Part shown: piece after piece, positions 19,043 through 29,471 of the stretch | How the letters are laid out: each line of letters starts with the position of its first letter | How positions within the stretch are numbered: position 1 is the stretch's first letter | Source: Marinibacterium profundimaris | GTDB lineage: Bacteria > Pseudomonadota > Alphaproteobacteria > Rhodobacterales > Rhodobacteraceae | Reading direction: 5' to 3' | DNA length: 64,000 bases | Assembly: GCF_002210095.1 (NCBI RefSeq) | Contig: NZ_AQQR01000004.1 | Span: 434,001 to 498,000, forward strand | Made by a program: the position numbers and the translations under genes | Notes under the pieces: model-generated | What the model saw: the letters and a program-made list of their open reading frames with translations, nothing else | What the model was told of the DNA's origin: nothing | Databases searched by the model: none

Positions 19043-19052
19043 CGGATCTCTC

Positions 19053-19559
19053 TCAACTTCTGGATTTCACGAGAACGTTCTGTGCCAGGCGCTCCAGCGC
19101 CTGTCTCAGCCCTTCGTCCGCGATCCCTTCGGCCGTGTCATGGGCGGCCTTGCGGATCTCGGGGTCGGGCTCGGGCGCGTCGGGCTTCGGGGCGGGGGCA
19201 AAGGCCACCTGGCCCTCGGCAAAGCCGGTCGGCGCCGTCTGGGTGATATGGATGCGCGAGATGGCGTTGTAGCCGTAGGCGGCATTCACGCGGTCGCGGA
19301 TCGCCTCCTTCTGCATCTCGAGCATGGGCGCCTGGGCGCCCGTGGTCAGCAGGGTCAGCGTCGCGCCAAACCCCTTGCGGCCATAGCCCACCTTCACCGG
19401 GCGCGCGATCGCGGCGATCTCGGGGCCCGCGACCTCGTCCCAGTGGGTCAGAACGCGGGAGACGGCAAAGCCGCGGCTTTCACTGGCCTTGCGGATCCGC
19501 GTGCCCAAGAGCGAAGCGGTCTGCTTGAAGCCGTATGTCGATGTCTGACGCCGCGCCAT
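19053..19559 (-). CDS. DUF721/DciA-like protein
   Basis: A 168-residue protein with an N-terminal DUF721 (DciA) domain: VLTHWDEVAGPEIAAIARPVKV followed by GATLTLLTTGAQAPMLEMQKEAIRDRVNA. DciA helps load the replicative helicase in bacteria that lack DnaC. The C-terminal part after about residue 120 is a proline-rich linker and a charged helix. I chose the ATG at 19559, which has AAGGAGACG upstream; an in-frame ATG at 19586 is an alternative. It is divergent from mutY and ends ten bases before dsbA. Confidence 0.82.
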   Translation of the reverse strand: MARRQTSTYGFKQTASLLGTRIRKASESRGFAVSRVLTHWDEVAGPEIAAIARPVKVGYGRKGFGATLTLLTTGAQAPMLEMQKEAIRDRVNAAYGYNAISRIHITQTAPTGFAEGQVAFAPAPKPDAPEPDPEIRKAAHDTAEGIADEGLRQALERLAQNVLVKSRS

Positions 19560-19640
19560 GGTGGTTTTCGTCTCCTTGTGCTCCATTCTATGCGATTGAA
19601 CGACAGGAACCAGCGGAACCGCCGCGGAAGGGCATAAAAG

Positions 19641-20693
19641 TTGCGTGACGATACGACGATCATAGGGGCAGATCTGCTGGAGTGGTACGATGTCCATGCG
19701 CGGGATCTGCCCTGGCGGATAAGCCCCGCGGCGCGGGCGGCCGGGGTGCGGCCGGATCCCTACCGGGTGTGGCTGTCCGAGATCATGCTGCAACAGACGA
19801 CGGTGGCGGCGGTGAAGGATTACTTTGCCCGGTTCACCGCGCGCTGGCCCGACGTGGCGGCGCTGGCGGCGGCGCCGGATGCCGAGGTGATGGGCGAATG
19901 GGCGGGCCTTGGCTATTACGCGCGGGCCCGCAACCTGCTGAAATGCGCCCGCGCCGTGGTGGCCGAGCATGGAGGGCATTTCCCCGAAGACCACGACGCC
20001 CTTCTCTGCCTGCCCGGGGTCGGCCCCTATACTGCCGCCGCGATCTCGGCCATCGCCTTCGATCAGCCCGAGGTCGTCATGGACGGCAATGTCGAACGGG
20101 TCATGTCCCGCCTCTTCGACATCCACACGCCGCTGCCCGCCGCCAAGCCCGAGCTCAAGGCTCGCGCCGGCGAGCTTACGCCGACACAACGCCCCGGAGA
20201 CCACGCCCAGGCGGTGATGGACCTGGGCGCCACGATCTGCACGCCGAAAAGCCCGGCCTGCGGCATCTGCCCGCTGCGCGACCCCTGCGCCGCCCGACGC
20301 GCCGGCACCGCGCCGGAATTGCCGAAGAAGACCCCGAAGAAACCCAAGCCGATCCGCCACGGCTATCTCTACATCGGGCAGCGCACCGACGGCGCGCTGC
20401 TTCTGGAAACCCGCCCCGACAAGGGGCTTCTGGGCGGCATGCTGGGCTTTCCCGGCTCCGACTGGTCCGAGGCTCCCCAACCCGCGCCCCCTGCCCCGGC
20501 CGACTGGCAGCCGCTCGGTGGCGAGGTCCGCCATACCTTCACCCATTTTCACCTGGTGCTGACGGTGTTCCACTCCGAACTGCCGATGGACACCCGCCCT
20601 GCCCACGGCCATTTCGTCGACAAGCACGCCTTCCGGCCCTCCGACCTCCCCACGGTGATGCGCAAGGCCTTCAATCTCTGGCGCGGCACCTGA
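19641..20693 (+). CDS. mutY: A/G-specific adenine glycosylase
   Basis: MutY removes adenine mispaired with 8-oxoguanine. The 350 residues show catalytic E47 (LSEIMLQQTTV), the helix-hairpin-helix LPGVGPYTAAAI, VMDGNVERV with the catalytic Asp, and the iron-sulfur cysteines spaced C-X6-C-X2-C-X5-C in CTPKSPACGICPLRDPC. A NUDIX-like MutT domain follows (GGMLGFPGSDW, HTFTHFHL). The start is probably the TTG at 19641; no upstream or nearby ATG or GTG fits. It is divergent from the DUF721 gene. Confidence 0.96.
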   Translation: MRDDTTIIGADLLEWYDVHARDLPWRISPAARAAGVRPDPYRVWLSEIMLQQTTVAAVKDYFARFTARWPDVAALAAAPDAEVMGEWAGLGYYARARNLLKCARAVVAEHGGHFPEDHDALLCLPGVGPYTAAAISAIAFDQPEVVMDGNVERVMSRLFDIHTPLPAAKPELKARAGELTPTQRPGDHAQAVMDLGATICTPKSPACGICPLRDPCAARRAGTAPELPKKTPKKPKPIRHGYLYIGQRTDGALLLETRPDKGLLGGMLGFPGSDWSEAPQPAPPAPADWQPLGGEVRHTFTHFHLVLTVFHSELPMDTRPAHGHFVDKHAFRPSDLPTVMRKAFNLWRGT

Positions 20694-20724
20694 CCCGGCC
20701 GCTGGCTCCGTCTATTTGCAACAC

Positions 20725-20888
20725 CTCTGTTTCTTCTTGGCCCAAATACCTCCCGCCGGAGGCTCCCGAAGACGCCACAGCCGCAAGGCTCGATCCCGCA
20801 TACCACGCCGCCACCCGCCGCAGCCAACGCTCCGGCCGGTCCCCGCGCGCCGCGCCCCTGTCTTCACCTTTGTCCAAATACTCCGGCC
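20725..20888 (-). repeat. Dispersed intergenic repeat, copy 2 (modules B and A)
   Basis: This is the lpxK-locus repeat in the opposite orientation. Module B (20725-20768) again contains the CCTCC-GGCG-GGAGG hairpin, TATTTGGGCC and AAGAAGAA. Module A (20853-20888) contains GGAGTATTTGGACAAAGGTG and AAGACAGGGGC. The pair fills most of the 319-bp gap between mutY and alkB. I see no gene in that gap. Confidence 0.75.
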
Positions 20889-21012
20889 CGACGCCGCCAC
20901 CACAACACGCCCCTGCAGAAAAGGACGCCCCCCGCGACGTCACGCCTCTCGGGACCGGTTTTCCAAGCCCCGCAACCTGCGCTAGGCTGCCCCGACCCTC
21001 CGGAGCCGGACC

Positions 21013-22158
21013 ATGACCGCCCCCTATCTCGCCCCCGCCACCCTGCGCAGCCTTGCGCATACCGCGCCGTTCTGGATCTCTTTCCTTTTGCCGCCGCTGG
21101 CGGTCATCGCCGCGATCCACGGCGGCTGGACGCTGGTGCTGATGCCGCTCTGCGCCTGGTGGCTGTTCTGGGGCTTCGACCTTGCCACGGGGCTTGAGAA
21201 GGCCAATGCGGATCCCGAGACACCGGACAGCGCCCTGACCGGCTATCGTCTGATCACCACGCTCTGGGTGCCGGTGCAGTTCGTCACGCTCTTCGGGCTG
21301 ATCTGGTACGCCGCCCCCGCGACCCACCTGACCGGGTGGGAAAAGGGCTGGCTTTTCTTCGGTGTGGGCATCCTGACGGGCACGATCGGGCTGAACTACG
21401 CGCATGAGCTGATGCATCAGACCAACCGCCTGGAACGGAGCCTCGCCGACCTGCTCCTCGCCATGGTGCTTTATTCGCATTTCCGGACGGAACATCTTCT
21501 GGTCCACCACCGCCATGTCGCCACGCCGCGTGACGCGGTGACGGCCCGCTACAACGAAGGCTTCCACCGCTATTTCCCGAGGGTCCTGCGGCAATGCCCG
21601 CCCTCCGCCTTCCGGGCCGAGGCCGCGATGCTCGCCCGCAGGGGCCGGCCCTGGTACCACCGGTCAAACCCGATCTGGCGCTATCTGGCGCTTCAGGCGG
21701 CCATGCTGGCGCTGGCCGTGGCACTGGGAGGCTGGACCGGGCTTGGCCTGTTCCTGCTGCAGGCGATCACTGCGATCTGGCAGCTGGAGCTGGCCAATTA
21801 CGTCGAACATTACGGGCTGACCCGCCGCCACCTGGGCGACGGCAGGTACGAACATGTCCGGCCGCATCATTCGTGGAACGCGGCGCACAAGGCGTCGAAC
21901 TGGCTGCTGATCAACCTGCAGCGCCATTCCGATCACCATTACCGCCCCGACCGGCGCTTTCCGCTGCTGCAGAACTACGAGGAGGACGAGGCGCCGCAGC
22001 TGCCCTACGGCTACCCCGTGATGACCGTGGCGGCGATGATCCCTCCGCTCTGGCGCCGGGTGATGAACCCAAGGGTCCGGGCGTGGCGCAGGCGGTATTA
22101 TCCCGACATCGAGGACTGGAAGCCGTATTTCAAGGGCGGGTTGCCGATGCCCCGGTAG
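21013..22158 (+). CDS. alkB: Alkane 1-monooxygenase (AlkB family)
   Basis: A 381-residue integral membrane di-iron enzyme that hydroxylates the terminal carbon of medium-chain alkanes. All AlkB histidine motifs are present in order: HELMHQ, EHLLVHHRH, NYVEHYGL and LQRHSDHHYRP. About six hydrophobic segments are spread over the first 260 residues. It needs rubredoxin and rubredoxin reductase, neither of which is encoded nearby, so electrons must come from elsewhere. No regulator is adjacent. Confidence 0.93.
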   Translation: MTAPYLAPATLRSLAHTAPFWISFLLPPLAVIAAIHGGWTLVLMPLCAWWLFWGFDLATGLEKANADPETPDSALTGYRLITTLWVPVQFVTLFGLIWYAAPATHLTGWEKGWLFFGVGILTGTIGLNYAHELMHQTNRLERSLADLLLAMVLYSHFRTEHLLVHHRHVATPRDAVTARYNEGFHRYFPRVLRQCPPSAFRAEAAMLARRGRPWYHRSNPIWRYLALQAAMLALAVALGGWTGLGLFLLQAITAIWQLELANYVEHYGLTRRHLGDGRYEHVRPHHSWNAAHKASNWLLINLQRHSDHHYRPDRRFPLLQNYEEDEAPQLPYGYPVMTVAAMIPPLWRRVMNPRVRAWRRRYYPDIEDWKPYFKGGLPMPR

Positions 22159-22209
22159 GGCCTGACCGCTGCCCTTTCCGGGCTGGCTCCCCTCGGAACC
22201 CGGCCCTTG

Positions 22210-23587
22210 TCACAAGGTCCATAGCGTCATCTCGCCGTCGATCCCCCGGATCCTTTGCCCCTCGCGCCTGACCAGCCCATCAAGCCCGTCTGCCCCCTCC
22301 GCCAGGGCCGCCTCCCTCAGCGCGTCGCTCACCACCGCCGTCACGCCCAGGTCCCGGGTCATCGCCTCAAGCCGGCTCGCCACGTTCACGCTGTGCCCGA
22401 TCACGGCGAATTCCAGCTGCGTCGCGCCGATATCGCCCAGCACGACGGGGCCGAAATGCAGCCCGAACCGTGCCCGCACCGGCTCTTGCCCCTCCGCCTC
22501 GCGCGTCAGGTTCCAGGCCGCGACATCCGCCATCATCGCCCGCATCGCCGCCATCGCGTTCGCGGCGTCCCTTTCGCCCGCGACCGGCGTGCCGAAGGTC
22601 GCCATCAGCCCGTCGCCCAGGAACTTGTCCAGCGTCCCGCCATGGCCGAAGACCTGCGCCTCCATCATACCGTGAAACCGCCGCAGCGTCCCGATCACCT
22701 CCTGCGGGGACCGCCCGGCCGCAAAGCCGGTAAAGCCTTCGATATCGACGAAAAGCACCGCCACCTCGCTTTCGCGGATCTCCTTCAGCGGCTCGTCGTT
22801 GCGCGACAGCTCCTCCACCACCCTCGGGCTGAAATAGCGCGACAGGTTCGACCTCTCCCGCTCCAGCGCCGCGTTGCTCAGCACCAGCCGCTGCAGCCGC
22901 CGGATCGAGAACGCCAGCACATAGGCCACGATCATGAAGATCACGATCTCCTGCAGTCGGATATCCGCCTTGATCCGGTTCGGATCCAGCAGCGCCAGAA
23001 GGTCGGGATCATGGCCAAAGGCCACCTGCGCCGCCTCCGACAGCTCGGGCACCGCGCGCCCCCAGCCGGCCATCCACACCGCACCCAGCGTCCACAGCAC
23101 CGCGGTCCAGGTGCCCATCGCCGCGATCGTGCGCCAGGAATAGGCCAGCGTACCCGCGGCCAGGATGATGAAGAAATACTGGAAATTGCCGAAGGAATAG
23201 TACAGCGGCGCGGGCCAGACGGAATCCTGCAGCGGGTTGGGATAAACCACGATGAAGGTCATCAGCGCCAGGTCGGCGAACAGCACTGCCAGTTCGGGCA
23301 GCGACCGGCCCACGCGCCCGACCTGCCTTTGCAACCAGCCCATCGCCGCCATCGCGGCCAGCAGCGCCTCGTACCACAGCATTTCCCAGGAGAAATTGAG
23401 GAACGGCAGCATCACCGCCACGACCGCCAGCGCGATCCAGCGCGCGCGCACGGCCATCTCCAGCCCCTCGCGCTTGTGCCGCTGCAGCGCGGCCTCGGTA
23501 AAGCGGTTCGCCTCGACCGGGTTCGGGCCGGAACCGGGCGCGCAGCGCCTGCAGAAGGCCCCTGCGCGGGGCGGTGACGTCGGACAT
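22210..23587 (-). CDS. Membrane class III adenylate/guanylate cyclase, with an apparent frameshift near the N-terminus
   Basis: A cyclase with about six membrane helices followed by a cytosolic class III catalytic domain (VAVLFVDIEGFTGFA with one metal Asp, FLGDGLMATFGTP with the other, then GHSVNVASRLE). The natural start appears to be the ATG at 23587 (MSDVTAPRRGLLQALRARF), but that frame does not connect to the main frame. Deleting one base in the GGG at about 23525-23527 would join them as RFRPNPVEANRFTEAALQ. Otherwise the functional start is the ATG at 23457 (MAVRARWIAL), giving 415 residues and all membrane segments. Confidence 0.8.
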
Positions 23588-23710
23588 TTTGCGGTCCTCG
23601 CTGGCGTTTGCCGAAGCCTAGCCCGCAAGGGCGCCCGAGGGCGAGAGCCGAACGGGCGTCAGCCCGGAGGCCCCCCGGGCCCCGAGGCGCAGCCGAGGCC
23701 CGCGCGGACG

Positions 23711-23737
23711 AAAAAAGCCCCGCCGGTCAGGCGGGGC
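23711..23737 (-). terminator. Intrinsic terminator of ccrM
   Basis: Read on the minus strand, GCCCCGCC and GGCGGGGC pair around a five-base loop and are followed by TTTTTT. This is a textbook terminator 74 bp after the ccrM stop. A second hairpin (GTGCCTGCG with CGCAGGCAC, 23746-23769) lies between it and the stop. Confidence 0.9.
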
Positions 23738-23810
23738 AAGGTGGCGTGCCTGCGTCAGGCCGCAGGCACGGGCGGTGTTCTTCTGGTGTTCCGGCTATGT
23801 CCGTTGGGGA

Positions 23811-25006
<1,196 letters not shown>

Positions 25007-25012
25007 AGGGGG

Positions 25013-25648
25013 TTACAGTTTCTCTTGATACAAGATATTGTGCACCGGTCGGAACGAACGTCTATGATGTGGGGTCACACCAAGATCTCGGAGCGCGGCC
25101 TTGTGCGCTTTTGACGGGTAGCCCGCGTTGGTCTCCCAGCCGTAGCCGGGATGCTGTTGCGCCAAATCCACCATGACCCGATCGCGCCAGGTTTTCGCGA
25201 CGATCGAGGCCGCCGCGATCGACAGGCAGCGGCCGTCTCCTCCGATCAGGGGCGTGGCCGGCATGCTCAACCCCTGCGGGATCCATTTGCCATCGACCAA
25301 TACGTGGTCCGGAAGATGCATCAGCCCGGCCACCGCCCGCTCCATCGCCAGAAGCGAGGCCTGCAGGATGTTCATCTCGTCGATCTCGGCCACCGTGGCC
25401 TGCGCGATCGAGACCTCGGCCACCTCCATGATCTGCGCCGCCAGCCGCGCACGGCGTTTGCGGCTTAGCGTCTTGCTGTCGTTCATCCCCGGCGGAATCG
25501 CCCTGGGGTCCAGCACAACGGCGGCGGCCACCACCGGGCCCGCCAGCGGCCCGCGCCCGACCTCGTCGGTGCCGGCCACGCGCAGGGCACCGGTGCCGGT
25601 CAGGCGGGTCTCGAAATCGAAATTCGGCGGCAAGGCAATCTTTCTCAT
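25013..25648 (-). CDS. rnhB: Ribonuclease HII
   Basis: RNase HII nicks RNA in RNA-DNA hybrids and removes misincorporated ribonucleotides. The 211 residues carry the catalytic acidic pair in [17 protein letters not shown] (D28, E29), a further Asp in VLVDGKWIP and the C-terminal [21 protein letters not shown] block. The length is normal. The rnhB-ccrM order is conserved in Rhodobacterales. The ribosome binding site is weak. The stop lies seven bases from the nearest GANTC site of the ccrM control region. Confidence 0.95.
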   Translation of the reverse strand: MRKIALPPNFDFETRLTGTGALRVAGTDEVGRGPLAGPVVAAAVVLDPRAIPPGMNDSKTLSRKRRARLAAQIMEVAEVSIAQATVAEIDEMNILQASLLAMERAVAGLMHLPDHVLVDGKWIPQGLSMPATPLIGGDGRCLSIAAASIVAKTWRDRVMVDLAQQHPGYGWETNAGYPSKAHKAALRDLGVTPHHRRSFRPVHNILYQEKL

Positions 25649-25810
25649 GGGCCGAATGACAACCCCGGTCGGCGCCGGGGATCAAGGGCGAAGTCGCAGC
25701 CGAAGGAGGCGGACAGGGGCCTTCGCCAGCGTCCGGCCCCATCGCCGCGCCAAACGCCCCGCGATGTTCTGACCCGCGGTGCGCATGGTGCAGGCGACAG
25801 CGCGGCCGCC

Positions 25811-26356
25811 TCAGTTGCGGACGAGGCGATAGCCGCGATCGCGCAGGCAATGCGGGCGGTAGCCCACATAGGTGCCGTCGTAGCTTGGCACCTCGACCTT
25901 GCAGGCCGCGGGCAGCGACCGGGCCGGCACGTTGGCCTGCGCCAGGCAATGGCGCCCCAGAAGCCGCATGGACTGCCCCGGCCGCGACACGTCGCGCAGG
26001 CAGTGCGCCGGCACCAGCCTTTTTGACACGTAGTAGGAACTTGGCTTCGGCCGGTGCCACTGGCCGGGTTTGCCGTTGCCTGTCAGGTCGGTGCGCACCG
26101 TCTTGACCGTGAACGGGCGCGGCGCCGGATCCCTCCGGGGCACGGGGCGCGAGTTTGGCAGGGGCCTTGTCACCGGCGCGGTCGCGGCCATCTGGTCGCC
26201 CTTGCGCTTCAGGTCGCCCAGGATCGCGGCCAGCAGGCCCAGCGTCACGGCGCCGAATATGACGTTGCCGTTGTCCATCCGCACCTGCGCGCGGGCCGGG
26301 ACGCCGGCGCCCGCCAGGGCAATCGAGGTCGCGAGGATGATGAAAAATCGGGACAT
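25811..26356 (-). CDS. Secreted or membrane-anchored hypothetical protein
   Basis: A 181-residue protein I cannot assign to a family. The ATG at 26356 follows AAGGAGATC and starts a clear signal peptide (SRFFIILATSIALAGAGVPARAQ). A second hydrophobic stretch, VIFGAVTLGLLAAILG, follows directly and may anchor it. The C-terminal half is basic and holds four Cys in the PAHCLRD, GRHCLAQ, PAACKVE and RPHCLRD segments. The repeated HCLRD suggests an internal duplication and two disulfides in the periplasm. Confidence 0.7.
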   Translation of the reverse strand: MSRFFIILATSIALAGAGVPARAQVRMDNGNVIFGAVTLGLLAAILGDLKRKGDQMAATAPVTRPLPNSRPVPRRDPAPRPFTVKTVRTDLTGNGKPGQWHRPKPSSYYVSKRLVPAHCLRDVSRPGQSMRLLGRHCLAQANVPARSLPAACKVEVPSYDGTYVGYRPHCLRDRGYRLVRN

Positions 26357-26577
26357 GTCGGATCTCCTTGAGGTGGGTATCTCCGGCCGGGCCCTTCGCC
26401 CGCCGGCATGGCCCATCTCTCGCTTCACCCCCGTCCGGCAGGCAATAACACCGCCCTGCTATCCGATAACACCACCGCAAGGATCCCATGGTTATTGAAT
26501 ATCCACCCCCGCGCCGCCAGTCTCGGACCAGCCGTCCCGGCCTGTGCCGGGCGCAGATAGAACGCGGGGACGCCAGC

Positions 26578-26937
26578 ATGACGACGGCAAGGCCATTCAC
26601 ATCAAGAGACCCGGCGCCCGGCGCCAGGGCCCGCGCGGCACAGCGGCCCCGGGGGGCCGCGGGACCCGCGCTTTGCCTCGCCCTGCTTTTGCTGCCCGCG
26701 CAGGCCATGGCCCAGGAGTGCTATGCCGATTACAAGGCCAAGCAGGACAACCCGCTGAAACTGCATTACGGCGTGGCCGAGATCTCGGGCCCCTGCAGCA
26801 AGGGCGCGGCGAAGGCAGACCTTGCCGCCCGGCTGAAGGCGAAGGGCTGGACCCTGCTGAACGTGGTGTCGGTCTTCGGCGCCGAGGGGCTCGACGAAAG
26901 GAAGGCGAATGCCGGCAGCTACTACCTCCGCTTCTGA
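26578..26937 (+). CDS. Small exported hypothetical protein
   Basis: A 119-residue protein with a long basic N-region followed by a signal peptide (ALCLALLLLPAQAMAQ), leaving a mature domain of about 74 residues that begins ECYADYKAKQDNPLKLHYGV. Two Cys could form a disulfide. The segment GWTLLNVVSVFGAEGLDERKANAGSYYLRF looks like a conserved alpha/beta fold, but I know no function. The ATG at 26578 has GGGGA upstream. Its last 29 bases overlap the next gene, so the two are translated together. Confidence 0.75.
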   Translation: MTTARPFTSRDPAPGARARAAQRPRGAAGPALCLALLLLPAQAMAQECYADYKAKQDNPLKLHYGVAEISGPCSKGAAKADLAARLKAKGWTLLNVVSVFGAEGLDERKANAGSYYLRF

Positions 26938-27637
26938 GCCCGCCCCCGAGGCACAGCCCGTCACCCGCCGCACCACCGGCCGTATTGCAGCCATCGGCAT
27001 CGCCGCGATCCTGGCGCTGCTGGGCGGGGCGGCCACGGTTCTGCTGCTGACGCTGCCCGATGCCAATGCCTTCAACGCCCGGGTCGAACGCATCTTCGTC
27101 GAGAACGACGGGCTCACCAGCCCGGCCGAGATCAAGCTGCTCGAGATCCTCGCCCAGTCCGGCACCGCCTTCGCCGACACGCTGACCAGCTACCGCATGG
27201 TGATCCTCGTGCTGCTGGTCTTCGCCAGCGCGCTGCTGGTCGCCGCGCTGGTCTTTCTTGTACTGCTGATCACGCTCAACCGCCGCATGGCCCAGATCGA
27301 GCGCGCCGGGATCCGCGTCAGCTCTCTCGTTGTCAGCCGCGAGGAGAACACCGTCTATCTCAATGACATGGAATTCAAGCTGACCTCCGCCGCGATGGAA
27401 ACGCTTGGCGTGCTGGCCGAGGCCCGGATGGACGGCGATGTCCTGTCGGGCGCCGAGCTGGAGGCGATGGTTTCGGGCCGCGCGGCCGCCGATTGCGACG
27501 AAGCGGCGGGTGCCACGCGGATCAAGCGGCTGCGCGACGCGCTCGGCAACCAGATCGTCGCGGCTTTGCTTGTGCGGACCATCGCGCGCAAGGGCTACAT
27601 GCTGTCCATCGACAAGGATGTGATCAAGATGGTCTGA
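26909..27637 (+). CDS. Two-TM membrane protein with C-terminal winged-helix domain
   Basis: A 242-residue protein with two hydrophobic helices (about residues 26-50 and 94-118) enclosing a periplasmic segment of ~43 residues, then a cytosolic C-terminal half that resembles an OmpR-type winged helix: EENTVYLNDMEFKLTSAAMETLGVLAEA, TRIKRLRDALGNQIVAALLVRTIARKGYML. This is the reverse of ToxR or CadC, where the DNA-binding domain comes first. It overlaps the exported protein gene upstream and precedes the DUF427-cyclase gene by 144 bp. A role as a membrane-bound transcription factor is an inference. Confidence 0.75.
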   Translation: MPAATTSASEPAPEAQPVTRRTTGRIAAIGIAAILALLGGAATVLLLTLPDANAFNARVERIFVENDGLTSPAEIKLLEILAQSGTAFADTLTSYRMVILVLLVFASALLVAALVFLVLLITLNRRMAQIERAGIRVSSLVVSREENTVYLNDMEFKLTSAAMETLGVLAEARMDGDVLSGAELEAMVSGRAAADCDEAAGATRIKRLRDALGNQIVAALLVRTIARKGYMLSIDKDVIKMV

Positions 27638-27781
27638 ACAGACCGGAAACACGGGGGTTGGATTCCGCCCGCCGCGTCCCCATCTGACCCTGACCCCTCG
27701 AACAGGTCTGCGCGCCCGGTCCTTTGGATCGGCACGCTTATGGTGCAGGATGGGGGGACCATCAGGACAGGGGGACGTCCG

Positions 27782-29401
27782 ATGAACGTTCGCGCGGATA
27801 TTACAGAAGCTTTCTACGGGATCGAGATCGAGCCGCTTCATGGCCGCGTGTCGGCCTATCGCAACGGCAAGGTGCTGGCCTCCAGCACCCGCGCCAAGGT
27901 GATGTACGAAACCCGCCTGCCGGCGGCGATCTACTTCCCGCGCGAGGATCTGTCGCTGTGCGATTGCGCCACATCCGACCTTCAGACCTTCTGCCCCTTC
28001 AAGGGCACCGCCCAGCATCTGGATGCCACCATCGGCGGCGAGACGGTGAAGAACGCGGTCTGGAGCTATACCCACGCCCTGCCCGACGCGGCCGAGATCG
28101 AGGGCCACGTGGCCTTCATGCCCGGCTACGTCACAGATTTCGACCTGGGCGAGAATGTGATCCACCCGCCCGCGGGCGGCAATCTCGCGGGCGAGATGGT
28201 GGACTGGCTTCTGCGGGACGCATCGCGCGTGACCACGCCCGAAGAGCTGATCATCCAGCTGGCGTCGAAGCTTCAGGCGACCGGCGTGCCGCTGTCCCGG
28301 CTTGCGGTCATGATCTGGTCGCTGCACCCGATGATCGCCGGGCGCCGCTATCTGTGGAGGCGGGGCATCGACGAAGTCGATGTGGTAGCGCCCTCGAACG
28401 ACATCCACAACCAGCCCGAATACCTGGCCAGCCCCCTGCGTCATGTGTCCAACGGGCTGGGCGGGGTGCGCCAGAAGATCGGGATGAACCATGGCGACGC
28501 GAGCTTCCCTGTGATCGAGGATCTGCGCGCGATGGGCGCCACCGATTACGTCGCCATGCCGCTCCCGTTCTCGGACGGGCGCATCAACGTGCTGACCCTG
28601 ACGACAGACCATCCCGACGGGTTCTCGACCTCCGACCTTGGGTTGATCTTCGAAATCTCGCCGGTCCTCAGCCGCTACCTCGAAGTGTTCAACCTGCGCG
28701 GCACGGCGCAATCGCTGCTGGAAACCTATGTCGGCAAGCGCACCGGCGCCCGCGTGCTGGGTGGCGAAATCCGGCGCGGCGACGGGGACGAGATCGACGC
28801 CGCGATCATGTTCTGCGACCTGCGCAGTTCCACCGCACTGGAGGAGACGCTGGGCCGGGCCGCCTATATCGAGCTGCTCAACAGCTTTTTCGACACCGTT
28901 TCGACCCAGGTGACATCGGCCGGGGGCGAGGTGCTGAAATTCATCGGCGACGCCGTGCTGGCCGTGTTTCCGGCCGGCGACGACACCGATCAGGCCCGCG
29001 ACCAGGCTCTTGCCGCGGCGCGGGCCATCGCGACCGAGCTCGACAGGCTGGCCGAGAATACCGACGACATTGCGCATCACTACGATTGCGCCATCGGCAT
29101 CGCCTTCGGGCAGGTGACCTACGGCAACGTCGGCTCACGCGAGCGGCTGGATTTCACGGTGATCGGCCAGCCCGCCAACATCGCCGCACGGCTGGCGGAT
29201 TACGGCAAGAGCGCGGGCGAACGGATCGTCATCACCGGAGATCTGGCCCGGGGCGCGCCGGATGCGCGGCCGCTGGGCGCGCTGCGCCTGCACAATGTCT
29301 CGGACGATGTGGACAGCTATGCCCTGTCCTCGCTGCGCGACACCGCGCCGCCTCCGGTGACAGGCCGGCCCGACAGCGTGGCGGAACACCTGTTCGGCTG
29401 A
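27782..29401 (+). CDS. DUF427-class III adenylate/guanylate cyclase fusion
   Basis: A 539-residue cytosolic protein. The first ~120 residues are a DUF427 domain (RVSAYRNGKVLASSTRAKVMYETRLPA is the first strand region, then YFPREDL, CPFKGTAQHLDATIGG and NAVWSYTHALPDAAEIEGHVAF). A middle region of ~200 residues looks GAF-like. The C-terminal part is a class III cyclase (AAIMFCDLRSSTALEET with one metal Asp, LKFIGDAVLAVFP with the other, DFTVIGQPANIAARLADYG). I chose the ATG at 27782, which has a purine-rich GGGGGA upstream; 27740 is possible. DUF427 may sense a small ligand here, which is speculative. Confidence 0.9.
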   Translation: MNVRADITEAFYGIEIEPLHGRVSAYRNGKVLASSTRAKVMYETRLPAAIYFPREDLSLCDCATSDLQTFCPFKGTAQHLDATIGGETVKNAVWSYTHALPDAAEIEGHVAFMPGYVTDFDLGENVIHPPAGGNLAGEMVDWLLRDASRVTTPEELIIQLASKLQATGVPLSRLAVMIWSLHPMIAGRRYLWRRGIDEVDVVAPSNDIHNQPEYLASPLRHVSNGLGGVRQKIGMNHGDASFPVIEDLRAMGATDYVAMPLPFSDGRINVLTLTTDHPDGFSTSDLGLIFEISPVLSRYLEVFNLRGTAQSLLETYVGKRTGARVLGGEIRRGDGDEIDAAIMFCDLRSSTALEETLGRAAYIELLNSFFDTVSTQVTSAGGEVLKFIGDAVLAVFPAGDDTDQARDQALAAARAIATELDRLAENTDDIAHHYDCAIGIAFGQVTYGNVGSRERLDFTVIGQPANIAARLADYGKSAGERIVITGDLARGAPDARPLGALRLHNVSDDVDSYALSSLRDTAPPPVTGRPDSVAEHLFG

Positions 29402-29471
29402 CCCGGGCGGCCAGGGCGCCTGCCACCGGGCCGACCACCGGAACCGGCCACGGCCGATCATGCTCAATAGG

